From: Phaseolus vulgaris
Lineage: Eukaryota; Streptophyta; Magnoliopsida; Fabales; Fabaceae
NCBI RefSeq assembly: GCF_000499845.2
Contig: NC_023758.2
Location: forward strand, 7,665,665 to 7,729,664
Length of the DNA: 64,000 bases
Direction: 5' to 3'
Shown: positions 1 to 13,263 of the stretch, in pieces
Layout: each line of letters starts with the position of its first letter
Numbering within the stretch: position 1 is the first letter of the stretch
Program-made: the position numbers and the translations under genes
Notes under the pieces: model-generated
Told to the model about the DNA's origin: nothing
Database searches by the model: none
What the model saw: only the letters and a program-made list of their open reading frames with translations

Positions 1-899
1 TAACTTTTTAGACAAAAAAACTCTACTCATACTAAACTTTTGCAAGTAAAAGTAAGTGATTAATAACATTTTTTAAAATTTTCCAGTAAGAGTTTACTTT
101 ACACTTAATTTCATCTACTGATTATTCTTACTATTTTTTTTTAGAAATATTCAAAGTCCATACTTCCAAAATTATATATTTGGTTCAACTCATCTGAAGA
201 TTTTTGTTCCACAAATCTACTGCTACTGCGATTTCTCGCATGTGATGGACTTAATAACTACGAAACATTACTATTCTTAACAAATTTATAAATAGAAAAA
301 TTCAACGATCCGTTAAACAATATTGGTATGTAAATCAACATTCATTAGTTTAATAAAATTTAAATATCATTTTCTTATAACACATTACACAAATGATTCT
401 TATCAAATAAGGTTAGCATCAGTCAGTGATCATGAAATTAGAATCAGTATGCCTAGAGAACCACTTCATATGCAATAACTCACATGATGCAAACTTCTAT
501 AAGATTTAAAGTTAATAATACTTTTCTGGGTACATTTTTTATGTTTTTGTATATAAAGTAGTTATAATACTAAGATGCTTTAACACCGTTTTTCAAACAT
601 GAAATGATCCAATTGACAAAAAACTTAATCCGTAGATTGATAAACGCAGGGCGACAAATGAAAGGAAGCGCGGCAATGAGCTATTAACGGAGTAGGACAG
701 TGAAGCACAGTATGAGCATTCATTCACAATGTCAGTAGTTATTTATCAAGAATACTATGATCATTTCCCTTTCTCTTCATGGGAAAAGTACGCATTTTAC
801 TGTCAGCAATCTGCTTTTAATTTAGAATTTACAAAAGAAAATACAAGCAATAATTAATCGGGATATACATTTGAGAATAATACATGTACACGCACCTCA
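1..899. other. 3' flank of KNOX gene, no gene seen
   Basis: AT-rich sequence downstream of the KNOX stop codon. The part nearest the stop, on the minus strand, is presumably the KNOX 3' UTR, but I see no clear canonical AATAAA signal that fixes its end. I recognise no coding region, transposon terminus or RNA gene here. Confidence 0.5.
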
Positions 900-3800
900 T
901 CATTCCTCTCCAAGGAACCGTCCGTTAAGATTTTCCATCATGGAAAACTGCATATTCTCGGATGGTTTCCAATGACGTTTTCTTTGGTTAATAAACCAAT
1001 TGTTAATTTGCTTTTGATCTAACCCTGTAGACTTAGCCAGTTCAATCTTATCAGCTTCCTATACATGATGATCAAGTAAAACAAATATTAATAGCTGATG
1101 TATCACGTACGTTTGAGTGTGAGTGTGAGTGTGAGAATTAGATTGTTTGCAGAGGAAAATAAAAACAGAAGCAAGAACCCATTAATTACCGTAGGGTAAG
1201 GCCATTTATAGTGAACATTCCACCACTGAAGCAATGTTTGCCTTGCTTCCTTCGGAAGTTTACCTTTCTTTTTCTTTTTTGAAAACTCCAGTTTCAAATT
1301 ACCAATGTGACTCCCATACTTACGTAAAAGTCTATCCTTGAGTTCACGATCTTCACCCTTTGATTGCCCATCTTGACCATCACCATCTCCTGTACTCAAA
1401 TCTTCCTCCGAAGACACCCCCCCATCATCTAGTCAAATAATACCAATAGCCATAGCAAAATCATCAACACATTGGTTGTTTCAAAACAAATGAGAAAATA
1501 ATAGTTTTATTACGTTTGGTTACACATTACAGACGCAAAACTCCTACAACCATTAAAATTATAATTCTAAGATTCTCTCTCACTCCTTCTCTCTCTCTCT
1601 CTCTCTCTCATATATCAGCTATTAATATTTGTTTATTGAATGTGTGTTTGTCTATTGAATTAAACTTTACCTATTTTCCATTCATTTTCTCTGATCTATT
1701 ATTATCTTCTTTTTTCATTACAATAAAGTATACTAGTTATTTGACTTCTAATTAAACCTTACAAACAGAATCAATATTATTTGCTGTAAAATACAAATAA
1801 ATTAATAAATACTAACATTAGAAAGGTTCGAAATTAAATATTACAAAAAATACAAGGCTCTCTTAATGTGAACATACTAATGATAATAATGGGTAAATTT
1901 CTTCGTTGAAACCCTTCAAGACTAAGTCAAACCTTAAGTTAGTATTTAATGTCATTTATAAATAGAAAACATTCAAATGAGGCCGTTGGTTCAAAGAAAT
2001 AAAAAAATTATTATTATAGAAATAAATTCTTGCCACAGTATTCTGAACTTATATATTAGTTAATGCCTTAATCGAGTCTAATGATTCATGCATGAAGTTA
2101 CATTTATTTTCCTACTTAAAAGTCAGTTTGCAAACTTAATTAGTTAAAAAAAATACATATTACAATTTTTTATTCAGTCACCTGAAGATCTAGATTTTAA
2201 AAAAGTGTTGAAATCAAGCCATATAAATAAAACCTTAAAAAAACCCAGTTTAAACCTTAGAAAACTTAACCTATGGGATCCATCATTTTCCGATTTTCAT
2301 GCTTAGTTCCACTTCACCTGAACATATATAAATTAATCTTGCGAGAAACTTTTGTCACTCATCATTTCTGACCAGCTTATCTCAAAGGCGAATAATGTTT
2401 GAGTACAGAGGCCTAGGAGCCCACGAGCACCCACAAATTGCTTCTGACACCCACTCAATCCGACAAGGATTTGACCATCGCATGAGAGTACACTGTACAC
2501 ACCAGACCAGATCAGAGCAGACCTAGGTTGGAAAGAAAGTAAAGAAAATGAAAATATCAGTGTCAGTGCCTGGTTCCATCCATTGTCACTCACTGTGACC
2601 CAAACGAGAGAGAGAGACTCAAAGTTTCCAACGAGGCACACGGTACGGCATCATCAAAACCCCATCTCACAGCCCTACTCATTCTTGATCACCCATTTCA
2701 TAACCCCAGATCTAATCTTTCCATCACAAATTACACCTTTGTACATAACAAACACCTTAAAATGCTAGCAGTGGCTTCAGTACGAAAAATCGTCCCCCAT
2801 CAAACATCTCATGTCTTTTTACAACATAGATATGTCTATTTGTGGAGATATAGATAATAATAATACCCTTTATGTGTTCAAAAACTTCATTAAAATAAAA
2901 AGGATTGAAAAACTTAGAGAACTAATCTACGATTTCGGGGTCCAAAGTAGCCTTTAACCTATACGATTGCTTTCTTTACTAAGGGGGAGGATGAGGGACC
3001 GGTTTATAAAAAGGTGAGGCATTTTGGGATCGACAAGTGTTACGCATCAAGCAATGACCTAAGGGTCAATGGGAGAGGCCCACAATGGGACACAAAAGAA
3101 CAAAATATCGGAAAATGGCAATGACAAGCACTAAGACCAGCAGGCAGGGGGAGGGCAGTGGGGGAGGTATATACATATACATGCATTGACATTGAATACA
3201 ACCTTCTCTCAGAAAAAGAGGCTGAAGTAAGATCACAGCGAAATCTGCGGGAGTGCATGTGAAAGTTATAAATAACTCTAAGATCACCCGCTGCATACGG
3301 GATTCTAAAAGGTCCTAATTAAGTTCTTCAAAATCACCAACATCAACCTATATTATAATATCTCTCTGCAAGCCCAAATTATTTTTCAGAAACATTACCA
3401 CCAACCAGCACCAAAATGTACCTCATGCGTATATCTAAACACATAAATCTTTTTCCTATTTTCGATGAGAATTTTGACCCTTCGTGTAATCATTACCACT
3501 TATCCAGCGGCATCATATTTTTTATTGTCATTTCTGCTTCTTTAATTTAGGCTCCCGCCGAGAAGCATACCCTAGGGTTTAACCAATTTCTAAACTTAAA
3601 TAGCCCGTAATAACTTTTAACATACTAAGCAAATTAAGTCATAAAAACACAATGATACGCTTTGTCCGAGGAGACAGACATCACACAGAAACAGGGAGAC
3701 GCAACACACAAAAAAGTCTCTACATCCAAGCCGATGAACACAACATCCAATATAAATACATAGCTCGAGTTAGCACTCCCGGTTGTTTTGGTGGTAGTTG

Positions 3801-6800
3801 GATACTAATTAGCAAATGTGAACTTAAATTCATTTTATTTAACAAAATTTCCAGACTGAACAATGTCACCAAGACACGTTATAGTCGGTGAAAATTTCAA
3901 GTTAGATACATTAAGTCATACAAGTCTTACATCCTATTCAACACGTCCTACGTAAAGTAAAATGTGTTGAAAAATAGTGCTGCAAAAATAAGTGTCACTA
4001 GGATCTCAATACTCCAATTTCCTAACATCCGATGCACTCACCATTCACCTCTTTGTAGCACGCCATAGACTCGCCTGACCAGGACCGGTCAAAATAATTT
4101 TTTCCCACTATAATATAAATAATGAACATGCAACAGAGGTGCAAAACAAACCTAGTATCAACTAATAATCAATGATTACGAAGTAATTTTATCCTTATTA
4201 TATAACATGTTACATGATTCATCAGTCATGTGATTTACAGAAGATCATAAAATAAGATGGAGGGCATGGGTAAATAACTAATGTTTTTCACATCTTTTTA
4301 TGTCAACCCATTATTCTCGTTCACATCTCTAATTATTTATCTCAAGGAATGACTTCATCTTTAAAAGCCTGGAGAATTTTTTAGCACGTAACTAATGCAT
4401 TTAGCCATGAAGTAAACTTCAGTTAAATACAGACTTTAATAAAACGATACAGAAAGACATTATGAGCAACCCAAACATCCATAAAGCTTTTGCCCAAAAA
4501 ACACAAATTAGAGTGCAGAATATCACGATGTTCAAAGTTGAGTAAACTTTTATTTAAATGGATCATCTAGGAATCCTCACCCTAGATATTCAAGTCGCTT
4601 GGGACGATCTGGAAATGACATACATTAAAAAAGTATAGCATGATCAATCATGATAAATGTCAACAACGAAGAAAGAACTTGGCAATTACAATGGTTCTCC
4701 TACACTTGGTCTATTTTACTACATAGGAATTAAGTTATCTAGGAATCACACTAGATATTCAAATCGTTTGGGACAATCTGGAAATGACATAGACTAAAAA
4801 GTATAGCATAATCAATCATGATAAATGTCAACAACGAAGAAAGAACTTAGAACATGGCTGGCAATTACTATATGGTTCTCCTGCATTTGGGCTATTTAAC
4901 TAAATAGGAAATACATTATCTACAAGAACTATGCTATTGATTGGAACAAAGTAGTGGAACTAATAATTAAATTTAGAAGCTGGATTTGAATCAAGTCAAA
5001 AGTTTCAGGTGCTTCTTTATCTTTGGGGACTATATTTAAAACTTTATTATCTAAGACTAGGAGGTCATAAATTGTTTATTAATTATCTCATTGAAATTTA
5101 TTCTGGAGATACCTTGTGTTCATGTTGTCAATGTCCACATTCTATTTATAAATAGGTGGGAGTACCTTCTCTATTCCTTTCCAATAAGATTTTGACCGAA
5201 AAAAAAAAATAAAGGCAACAATGCCGCACTAATATGCTAAGAATAAACAATGTGCCACATATAAAGTTGATGTCAAATCAATAACCTTAAGACATGCTTC
5301 TAACAAATACAAGATCCAATTTGACACACTGATTTCAGTACAAGAACAAAAAAACTTAGAAGAAATTTAGAAACAAAGAATTTCACACCCAGACAACTTT
5401 GCTTGAGGCAATCGCTAAAGGAATATAGGTTGGCAAAAAAGCATAATGAAGGAGAATCTATCAAATTAAGGATGAAACACAAAGCCACTTACCAATTAAA
5501 ACATCAAAACTGAAAAGGTAATCTGTACTTTCAGGCATAAATTATAATATTTGCAACCATAACCAACCTTATCATGATTACCCTTTTTTTACATTTAAAA
5601 AAAATCAAAACATAGCAGTAGAAAATCCACTGTAATCCAGCTTCCACAATTATCAAAGCAGTATGGGAATTGTAACTGATCTTCTGGCGTAGAAAAATTT
5701 CAGTATCCAAAATAAAATTCTCGAATGATAAAGTTGAAAACCACAAAATATACATTTGCACTGATTCAGGATAAATTATGCGTATGCGCAACATAGGGTA
5801 AATTATTATATTGTAAAAAATAATCAGTAATCACGAATTGCACAGACAATGAGAGAACAAGATCTCAAAGAAATGGAAGGGTATAAAAGATCAATTTACA
5901 ATCAACCGATTCCTTTGGACTAAAGACCTTGAACACACAAATTTAATTTTCAGGAACGAAAGCACACAGAGGATAATCTAACTTCAATATTGTTGAGCTC
6001 ACTTTTATTTCTAATTTTACTAACAACAGGATAAGCCAAAGCATCTTAATTCCATTTATTTTACAGAATTAAGAGAGTACTTTAGCTCCAGACAGACTAT
6101 CAGCCCCCTAGACAATTCCCAATGAGCATTTTTGTAGCCCCCAACAACATGCATGACCTGTGCTCTATTGGAACTCGATACATAAATTAATAAAGTATGA
6201 AAGCAGAATCATTGCATGCCATTACTGTCAGATCATGCTGTGTCCACCTAATCCAAAATGGGTACTAGTGCATTACTCCTTGAAGGTTATAATATTTAAA
6301 TTACGTTATTCTCATAATAAGTCTTCAACATGTAAGCTTCATGTGTGCTGGAAGAAAGAAGGTAGTCTGGTAGTCTATCACAACTAATGAAGCTTACACA
6401 GTTACTACATATATAACATTTTCTACCGTCCACTCCCATAAATTTTAGACAGCATTTCCACAGAGATAAAATAACTTAAACATACATGAATCACAAATAT
6501 TTTCTACTATAATCTTCTAGTTTATACTAATACAAATCTTAGTTAGCGTTTCAGCTACATTTTTCCACAGCGATAATATAATTTAGGCCTGAGCGTCTAC
6601 TTTCTTAGCCTCAAATTTAAGCTACAGGTTAGACACATTATAATCAGATAAGAATTTGAATATAAGAATTTGAATATGATATATTACAAAAAAAAATAGA
6701 AATAAAATTTAGGGGGCAAAGCCAGTAAAACCATGGTTTCAAAATACTCTTGCCAGCAGTTGTTTCTTTAGCAATTAGCAAACTAACACATAAATCGCGC

Positions 6801-8899
6801 GTTATTTAATCGACTGTGGGCATATCAATCACAATTGATAACTTGTTTTCCATCCACAAGCAAGCATAGCATTACTGGAATGAATTTTGCGCTAAAGTTT
6901 TTTGACAGAAACTTGTTCAAAGTAAGCATGCGCTAATAAGGAAATACAAATGGGTGAGCTGGAAGGAGTAGTACGAAAAACAACTTCGGGGTGTTTGAAA
7001 ACCATTATCTATGGTTTGGTCAGGGTCTTAAATCGAGGCAACTATTTAAGATGTCATTGAGAACATCCTCAATGTCAAAATTGGAGAGCCAAATGCGTAG
7101 ATCGTTGCTCGTCAAACTTGACATTCAAGAGGAGGAAAAGCATAAAAAAATGGAATTTAAAAATAAGGAAAACAAAAAGCGTGCGGGGAGAACAGCTCCA
7201 AGGCCAAACAAAACAAACCACACAAGTCCATAGGAGCTAGTTGAAGACCCGTATAAAGAAGAAACTGAAAAGGTGAAAGGTTCAAACAGCATTACTATCC
7301 CGGAACGACCAAACAACCAAACTTTTTTTCCTCCTATGACGAAAGAAGCATGGATCACAGTCTAACAGTGAAAGCACACAAAGAAAGTCACATACATTAA
7401 CAGCGAGCCGCGAGATTCAGCACAGTCATGCATAAACACCAATCCAGAGAAAGAGAGAGAAGTGTTAGGGTTTCCCTTTCCTTTTTCTTGTGCCCCTTCG
7501 AAGAAAAGCTGTGCGTCATGTCCCAATCTCGTTCTTGCAAACACATATTTGCTGCTAACTTATAAGACTATTCTGCGAGGTTTATTCATGTTCTCAACCA
7601 ATGGTTAAACTGCCAAGGGGATAAAGACCTGGCAGATCAAACAAGGCAACAAAACATAAACAATGACTATTGCTCCATATGGCTTCTAGCCAACTAAGGA
7701 CACTAATTTATTCTTCACACTAGGTAATCACGAACCCAGCGTTTAAAATTAACACCAATAGTTAAACTTGAACAACCTCTTATCGGCTGATACATGTGTC
7801 ATCCGCCATTAATGTGCCAGCTAAGGGTACTGTTACTGCTTAAGACCCATAACTCGAAAAGCGTATACCTAAACTCATTTAAGATCACTGTTATAAGACA
7901 GAAATAATTTCTTCTCAGCTGATCCTGCGCTATAGATGTGCCAGCTAAGGGTCCTATTACTACAACAGCCCCCACAACGTTTATTAAAACCAGTTCTTCG
8001 GGTTGTTTCTCCGTAAAAAAAGCAGCGCATATATCAAAAACGAACATCGATTTCAGGAATTATAATAGCACTAGCAGTGAGCGAGAGCTACAGCCAGTGA
8101 GATACTGAGGCGAGAGAGGGAAGAAGAACAAACCAGAAACGGTGGAAACAGAAGCCCCAGTGCAGAGATGGCTGAGCTGCATTTCAATCTTGTTGAGGAA
8201 AGTGGTTGCTTCGTCGAATGGGCGAGCCAAGTCGGATTTATACTTCACGAGCATGTCGCAGTAGGTTTCCTGAAAACGAAAAACGCATAATCGGGGACAT
8301 AATCACAATCTATGAGAAAAGTAGTAATAAATAATTATGTTTGTGCGTGCGTGCGTGTGCAGAGAGAAAGAAGGGGGGGACCATGAACTCGTCGAGTTCG
8401 GGATCGGCTCCAAAGCACGTGGAAACAACGTCGCTCTTGCACAGGTCGTTTTCTCGCCGGATTTCCTCCAACAGACGCGCGATTTCCGGAGGCGCCCCAA
8501 CCTGCAGCAGCAGCAGTATCAGCCGTTAGCATAAAGTAGTTGCGGAGTTTGTTATAACCGTTTTTCCTTTCTCCAAGAAACGGTTACGATTGTAGCAACT
8601 TGGTTTTCTTTTCTCACCTTCTGGCAATCGATGTAAGCTTGGAGGAGGCGAGGGTAGTGAGGGTGGGAGGCGATTTTGGCCTTCATGACGGTGGTTGCGA
8701 CGTCATCGTCCTGGTGGCGCGGAATTCCAGCTGGAGAGGCGGAGGCGGCGGAAGGCTCGCCGGAGAAGAGGTCATCGGATCCGAATATGGGAATCCGGGC
8801 GGCTGTGAGAAAGGCCGGGTAGTCCGGAGGGAAAATCAGATTCTCCGGAGTCATGAGGGGCTTGTCGGCGTACTCCGGCACTCCGTACATTTCATCCAT
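900..8899 (-). CDS. KNAT6-like: class I KNOX homeodomain transcription factor (KNAT6/KNAT2-like)
   Basis: TALE homeodomain regulator of shoot meristem and organ-boundary identity, acting in the nucleus with BELL partners (family knowledge). Five exons on the minus strand: 8618-8899, 8382-8501, 8134-8269, 1190-1428 and 900-1058. All junctions are GT-AG and phases agree, giving 311 codons, close to Arabidopsis KNAT2/KNAT6 length. Seen in order: N-terminus [17 protein letters not shown]1 about residues 71-112 ([20 protein letters not shown]); KNOX2 about 128-172 ([19 protein letters not shown]); ELK about 208-229; homeodomain about 230-292 with the TALE loop residues PYP at 256-258 and recognition helix [13 protein letters not shown]. 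The start ATG (8897-8899) precedes a KNAT6-like N-terminus. Intron 3 (1429-8133) is very long. Intron 2 has a poor donor (ATG then GTCCCC). Class I assignment is firm; KNAT6 versus KNAT2 orthology is inferred from residue similarity. Confidence 0.95.
1589..1609. repeat. (CT)n microsatellite
   Basis: Uninterrupted CT dinucleotide run inside KNOX intron 3, in a pyrimidine-rich tract. Confidence 0.95.
4565..4921. repeat. 172-bp-period direct tandem duplication in KNOX intron 3
   Basis: Unit 1 runs 4565-4736 and unit 2 4737-4921. Both begin ATCTAGGAAT and share the blocks TCTGGAAATGACATA and ATAAATGTCAACAACGAAGA, then end with a similar GGTTCTCC...TAGGAA segment. The second unit carries a small extra insertion (around AGAACATGG). 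The units are diverged, so the duplication is not recent. Confidence 0.85.
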
Positions 8900-8999
8900 G
8901 ACGGCGACACGAAACGAAACGCTGCGTTCCTTTTCCTCGTTCCTTACCAGAATTTCTGGAACTTTTCTGCTTCTGCTGCCAGTGCCAGAGACAGCTAGT

Positions 9000-11900
9000 C
9001 TTCAAGGAGAAGGAAATAAGGAACACAGAAATAATACATTTAACATTTTCCCTTTTTTTTATTACTATTATTATTTATTAATATTTCTCAAAAATGAACC
9101 ACTCGCCGCACTCACTCACATCATCATCCTATCTATCAAAGATCATGAACTACCACATTGCAAAATATCTAATTATTATTTAGAATAATAATAACAATAA
9201 TAGAAAATGAGGTTTTAGTTTGGTTGGAGCTTTTGGATTTGTAGGATCTAGGAACATAACTATGGACTTACCCCTTCAAATCAAAGGGTCAAAGTCCTTT
9301 GTTTGGTTGGGTTCATTCACTCTATCATTCCTTTGAATATTTTTTTTAATAATAATATTTAAAAATGATGAGGTGCGTGGGGGTTTAGGAGACTTCCCAA
9401 ATGATAGAAACATGGTTTGGGTTGGGTTGGGTTGTCTAGGCCAACCAATATTACATACTAGTCTCTAGACCTCACCCCTCTCCTCCTTTTGTGTATGAAT
9501 GGTCACTTTTCATCACCTGTCATATGCTTTCAAAATTAAATGTCTAAATGCATATTTACATCTACTCTCTCTCTTTCAAACCTCAAAATACTATATATTC
9601 CCTCCCTTTTAAATCTAATTACTTATTGCATTTTTCTTACCCTTTTTATCTATTCATGGCTAAAGGATAACTACAAATGAAACAACAAATAATACACATT
9701 CTATTAAAACTAAAATAATCACTAATTACCACTGTTGGTCAACTTTAAGTAATAATTGCTTCTGTCTAGTAGTGTGCAAGTGGCCAAAAGTAAACTTATG
9801 TTAAGCAACACTCTTTGACTAGATCATTAGGTCAAGAAGTTTAAGATTTTGAGTTACAGTAATTGTATAATCATACTTTTTCATTTCCCTTCAATTATTA
9901 TTCGTGCGTTTAGTTTGATTTCCCTTACCAACATAACAATATGGATGTAGGAGGATTAAATGTTGATCCCACTCTCATTGACATCTTATGCAATGTATAG
10001 TAAATTAAGATGTGTGTAAGACCTTTGTGAGAGTAGAAATACATGGAACCAAATTATTTTATTATATATCTAAGTCAACTTCTTACATGCATATATGAAA
10101 TATTAAATATGATAGCATGTTTATTCAATTACAATTCCAACATTGAAAAAGCTTAAGAAATCTTTATGCTCAACTCACCCTAAAATAATGTGTGGCCAGA
10201 TTGATTTTACCCATTTAGCAAGGCACAACATGGAATTTACCTAAGGTTTAACTTCATAGTCAAAATGGTTGAAATTGTTGGTGTATAAATGTTATCAAGT
10301 AATTCATATATATTTATACATATTAGGTTTAATTGTGATGTTAATTCTTAAATTTGGACTAATTATTATTTTTCACTCTTAGATTTTATTTACATAACTT
10401 TTTGTTTAATTATTTATTTTTTTCAAGTTGTTCTCTTTAGTTATTTATTTTGGAATAAACGATGTAACACATAATGTAAAGGTCTTCACGATCACATAAC
10501 TCAAAAGTTAGTAAGATTCATAAAGCTTACTTCAGTGTATTAATTATATTACCACTTTGAAATATTTATGAGATGCCTATGAGAGAGAACTGACTTGGAG
10601 TGGATTTTCTTAAAAACTTCTAAATAACAAATTTTATCAAGTTTCAAATGTTATTATTTTCTAGTTGTGAAGAAAAATACTAACAACAGACCAAGATTTG
10701 TTAGACATCTTGAATTATCTTTTTCGTTTTATACATACAAAATGCAGAAGAAAAGAGGATTTACATGAAGAAAAAAAAATTACATTCAAGAAGAAACACA
10801 AATATATATATAATCTAACAACTATATAAAAAATTGTTAATTAGTAGGACTATTTCTTTCTCTCTGTCATATTTAAATTATAAAGTAAAGTGTATATAAA
10901 TAAATATATCTCGATGTACGATTGTTTAAGTAAAGATAGTTCAATATTTTTAAAATTTCTAAAATATTAAAAAATTATTCAGTAGTTAATGTTTTAGACG
11001 TGAAACAAAGCTTAATAAAAATATAAATATTAAATTAAAGAATTTTCAAAAACTAAGGTAACATTTTCTAAAGTCAAATTAAAAATTAATGTTTTTTAAA
11101 TATTAGAAAATGGGTACTAAATAATAACTAATCAATGTATCACTGGAAATAAAATAGCATAAAAGATATATTTTAGACGTGAAACAAAGATTAATAAAAA
11201 TTTAAATATTAAATTAAAGAATTTTCAAAAACTAAGGTAACATTTTCTAAAGTCAAATTAAAAATTAATGCTTTTTAAATATTAGAAAATGGGTACTAAA
11301 TAATAAGTAATCAATGTATCACTGGAAATAAAATAGCATCAAAGATCTTTTTTATAAACAATAAATGCATAAGTGTATAATATAAAAGTTTAACAGAAAA
11401 TTTATAGGACATCTATGAACTATTTGAATCAATAGTTAAAATAAAGAGAGAACGTAACTCAATTAAAATTCATATAGTATAAGTGCACAATAAACTAAAT
11501 TATTTAATAGATATTAATCTTAGAAATTATACTAAGGACTTATCAAAATTAAATACATATTTTAACAAAAAAAATCATATTAAGCAACAGAAAAAAAAAT
11601 ACACATTTCTTATTTTCCAAGCGTAGTAGTCAAACCTCTAATAACTGCACAAATTTTGGTGACTAAATAAACTACCACCTTAAAAAATCGTAAAAGGAAG
11701 ACAATTAAAGACGTAACAAACATAATAAATGAAGTGAGCATCAACGATGGAATTTTGAATAAGTAGATAATTTAAAGGATAATCAACCTTATTAGTATAT
11801 TAATCACTTAAGTAAGCTTGCCTTAAAACTAAGCATCCCATAAAACTGAATTCAAATCCCCGTATTAATTAATTTAAACGAATCTTAGATTCCTTTGTTA

Positions 11901-13263
11901 ATTTATTTTGTGAATAAATTAGAGGAATATTTACTTAGTCGTTCATAAAAGGATTCTATTCATAATTCGAAGAATTGGACTCTGATTTTTTTAAAGTAAA
12001 CAAATTGGAATGAAAAAGACCTAAAAAGAAAAGGGGAAAAAGGAAGGCACCTTAGCACGTGTATCTACTTGTTGGAAGTTAAAAATATTATTAAATTATT
12101 GTAAATAAATAAGTATAAATCTTAGTTGGAAGTTAATTTTGTAGGATTTAGATAATTTTAATTCATTTGAAAAAAAAAATCGTTTAAAATTACTATTATA
12201 TATTTTAAAAGATATTAGAATTTTACTTAAAAACACGAGTGATACCTTTATTGAAAAATGTAAATTTCCCAAAAGATAATTCTAAATCCATGAACAAAAG
12301 TTGAAGAAATGTGTTGGAATGATCTATATTCTCTCCCGATATATACTTACACAATAAAGCACTTGCATTATCTTCCCATTAAGGGAAAGGAGTGTGGAGA
12401 TTTTTAGGTATTAAAGTATATGGTAAATCGTCAAAGATAGTGTATAAAACTTAAAGTGTGTAGGGCAACGATGTCACAAGTTGATTAAGAGATTCACTAA
12501 TTCAACAAATGGAACTTAACTATATATGCTTATGTATGGAATAACTATCTTATTTTTGTATCAAATCTAAGGAGAATAGAGATTTTAGAGAGAACAAGAT
12601 CATAATCTTTGTTCGCAATGGAAAAGCATTGAATAATAAAGAAAGGAATCTACGCCTTGAAAGCTCGTGATGTTTTGCTTGCACAAAACAAATTAATCAT
12701 GCAATAAATTAGAATTCTGATCAAACAATGTTCCATCGTAAAAGTAAATGCTATCCAATTTCAACTAACTCAAATTCAAATCATCAAATGTTGCTTTTAC
12801 GGTGGCAACCATAGTATTATCATTGAAGGACATTATTACAAAAAAGGGAAAAGCAAGTTCATTGCATGAGGCACCTAATGGGCATGGAGGTAAGACATGT
12901 CTCTCTTACATTGACTTGTACTTAGGATTTGTTTCGGATAGTCAAGAATTTCAATTTTGTCCAATAATTATGTAGTTTAAAATAACATTTCAATTTTTTA
13001 TTAATAAAAATAATAATTAAATTAAATTAAATAGAATATTTGAGAAATGTTATAACTCTATAAAAAAAGACTAAACATCTCAACTCAAAAAACTGACCCA
13101 CTCCTAGTTTGTAATAATATTATCCATGACTTGATAAATAAAAATTATGAATCAACTTAACTTAAGATATCTTTAATTATAGTTAGAGAACAATTTTTTT
13201 CTCAATCATTATTAAGTTTGTCTTTATTTTCCATGAAACAAAATAATATAAGGAATCAAGTAT
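9000..13263. other. KNOX upstream region, mostly unrecognised AT-rich DNA
   Basis: Upstream of the KNOX start codon. The first few hundred bases presumably hold its 5' UTR and core promoter, but I cannot fix a transcription start. No gene is supported. Apart from the 179-bp tandem duplication listed separately, I see only AT-rich sequence with decayed repeat-like tracts (for example near 10320-10450). Confidence 0.5.
10992..11344. repeat. 179-bp near-perfect tandem duplication
   Basis: Unit 1 is 10992-11170 and unit 2 11171-11344; both begin TTTTAGACGTGAAACAAAG. They differ at only a few positions by eye, so the duplication is recent compared with the surrounding decayed repeats. No coding capacity and no transposon ends are seen. 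Confidence 0.92.

Larger units (their letters stand above)
1429..8133 (-). other. giant third intron of the KNOX gene
   Basis: About 6.7 kb between the KNOX2-coding and ELK-coding exons. The donor reads G then GTTTGT (8133 downward) and the acceptor ends CTAG (1429-1432). The split codon Asp180 (G from exon 3, AT from exon 4) confirms the junction. Inside I see a CT microsatellite, a 172-bp-period direct duplication, and blocks of complex non-repetitive sequence around 2.4-2.75 kb and 3.0-3.3 kb. No retrotransposon or DNA transposon with clear ends is recognised and no coding exon for another gene is supported. Reading on from exon 3 into the intron adds about 20 codons before a stop, so an unspliced transcript would encode a KNOX1-KNOX2 protein without homeodomain. 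Confidence 0.88.

Noticed and set aside
8337..9188. Several open frames on plus over the KNOX first exons
   Set aside because: Antisense shadows of the GC-rich KNOX exons 1 and 2; no homology of their own.
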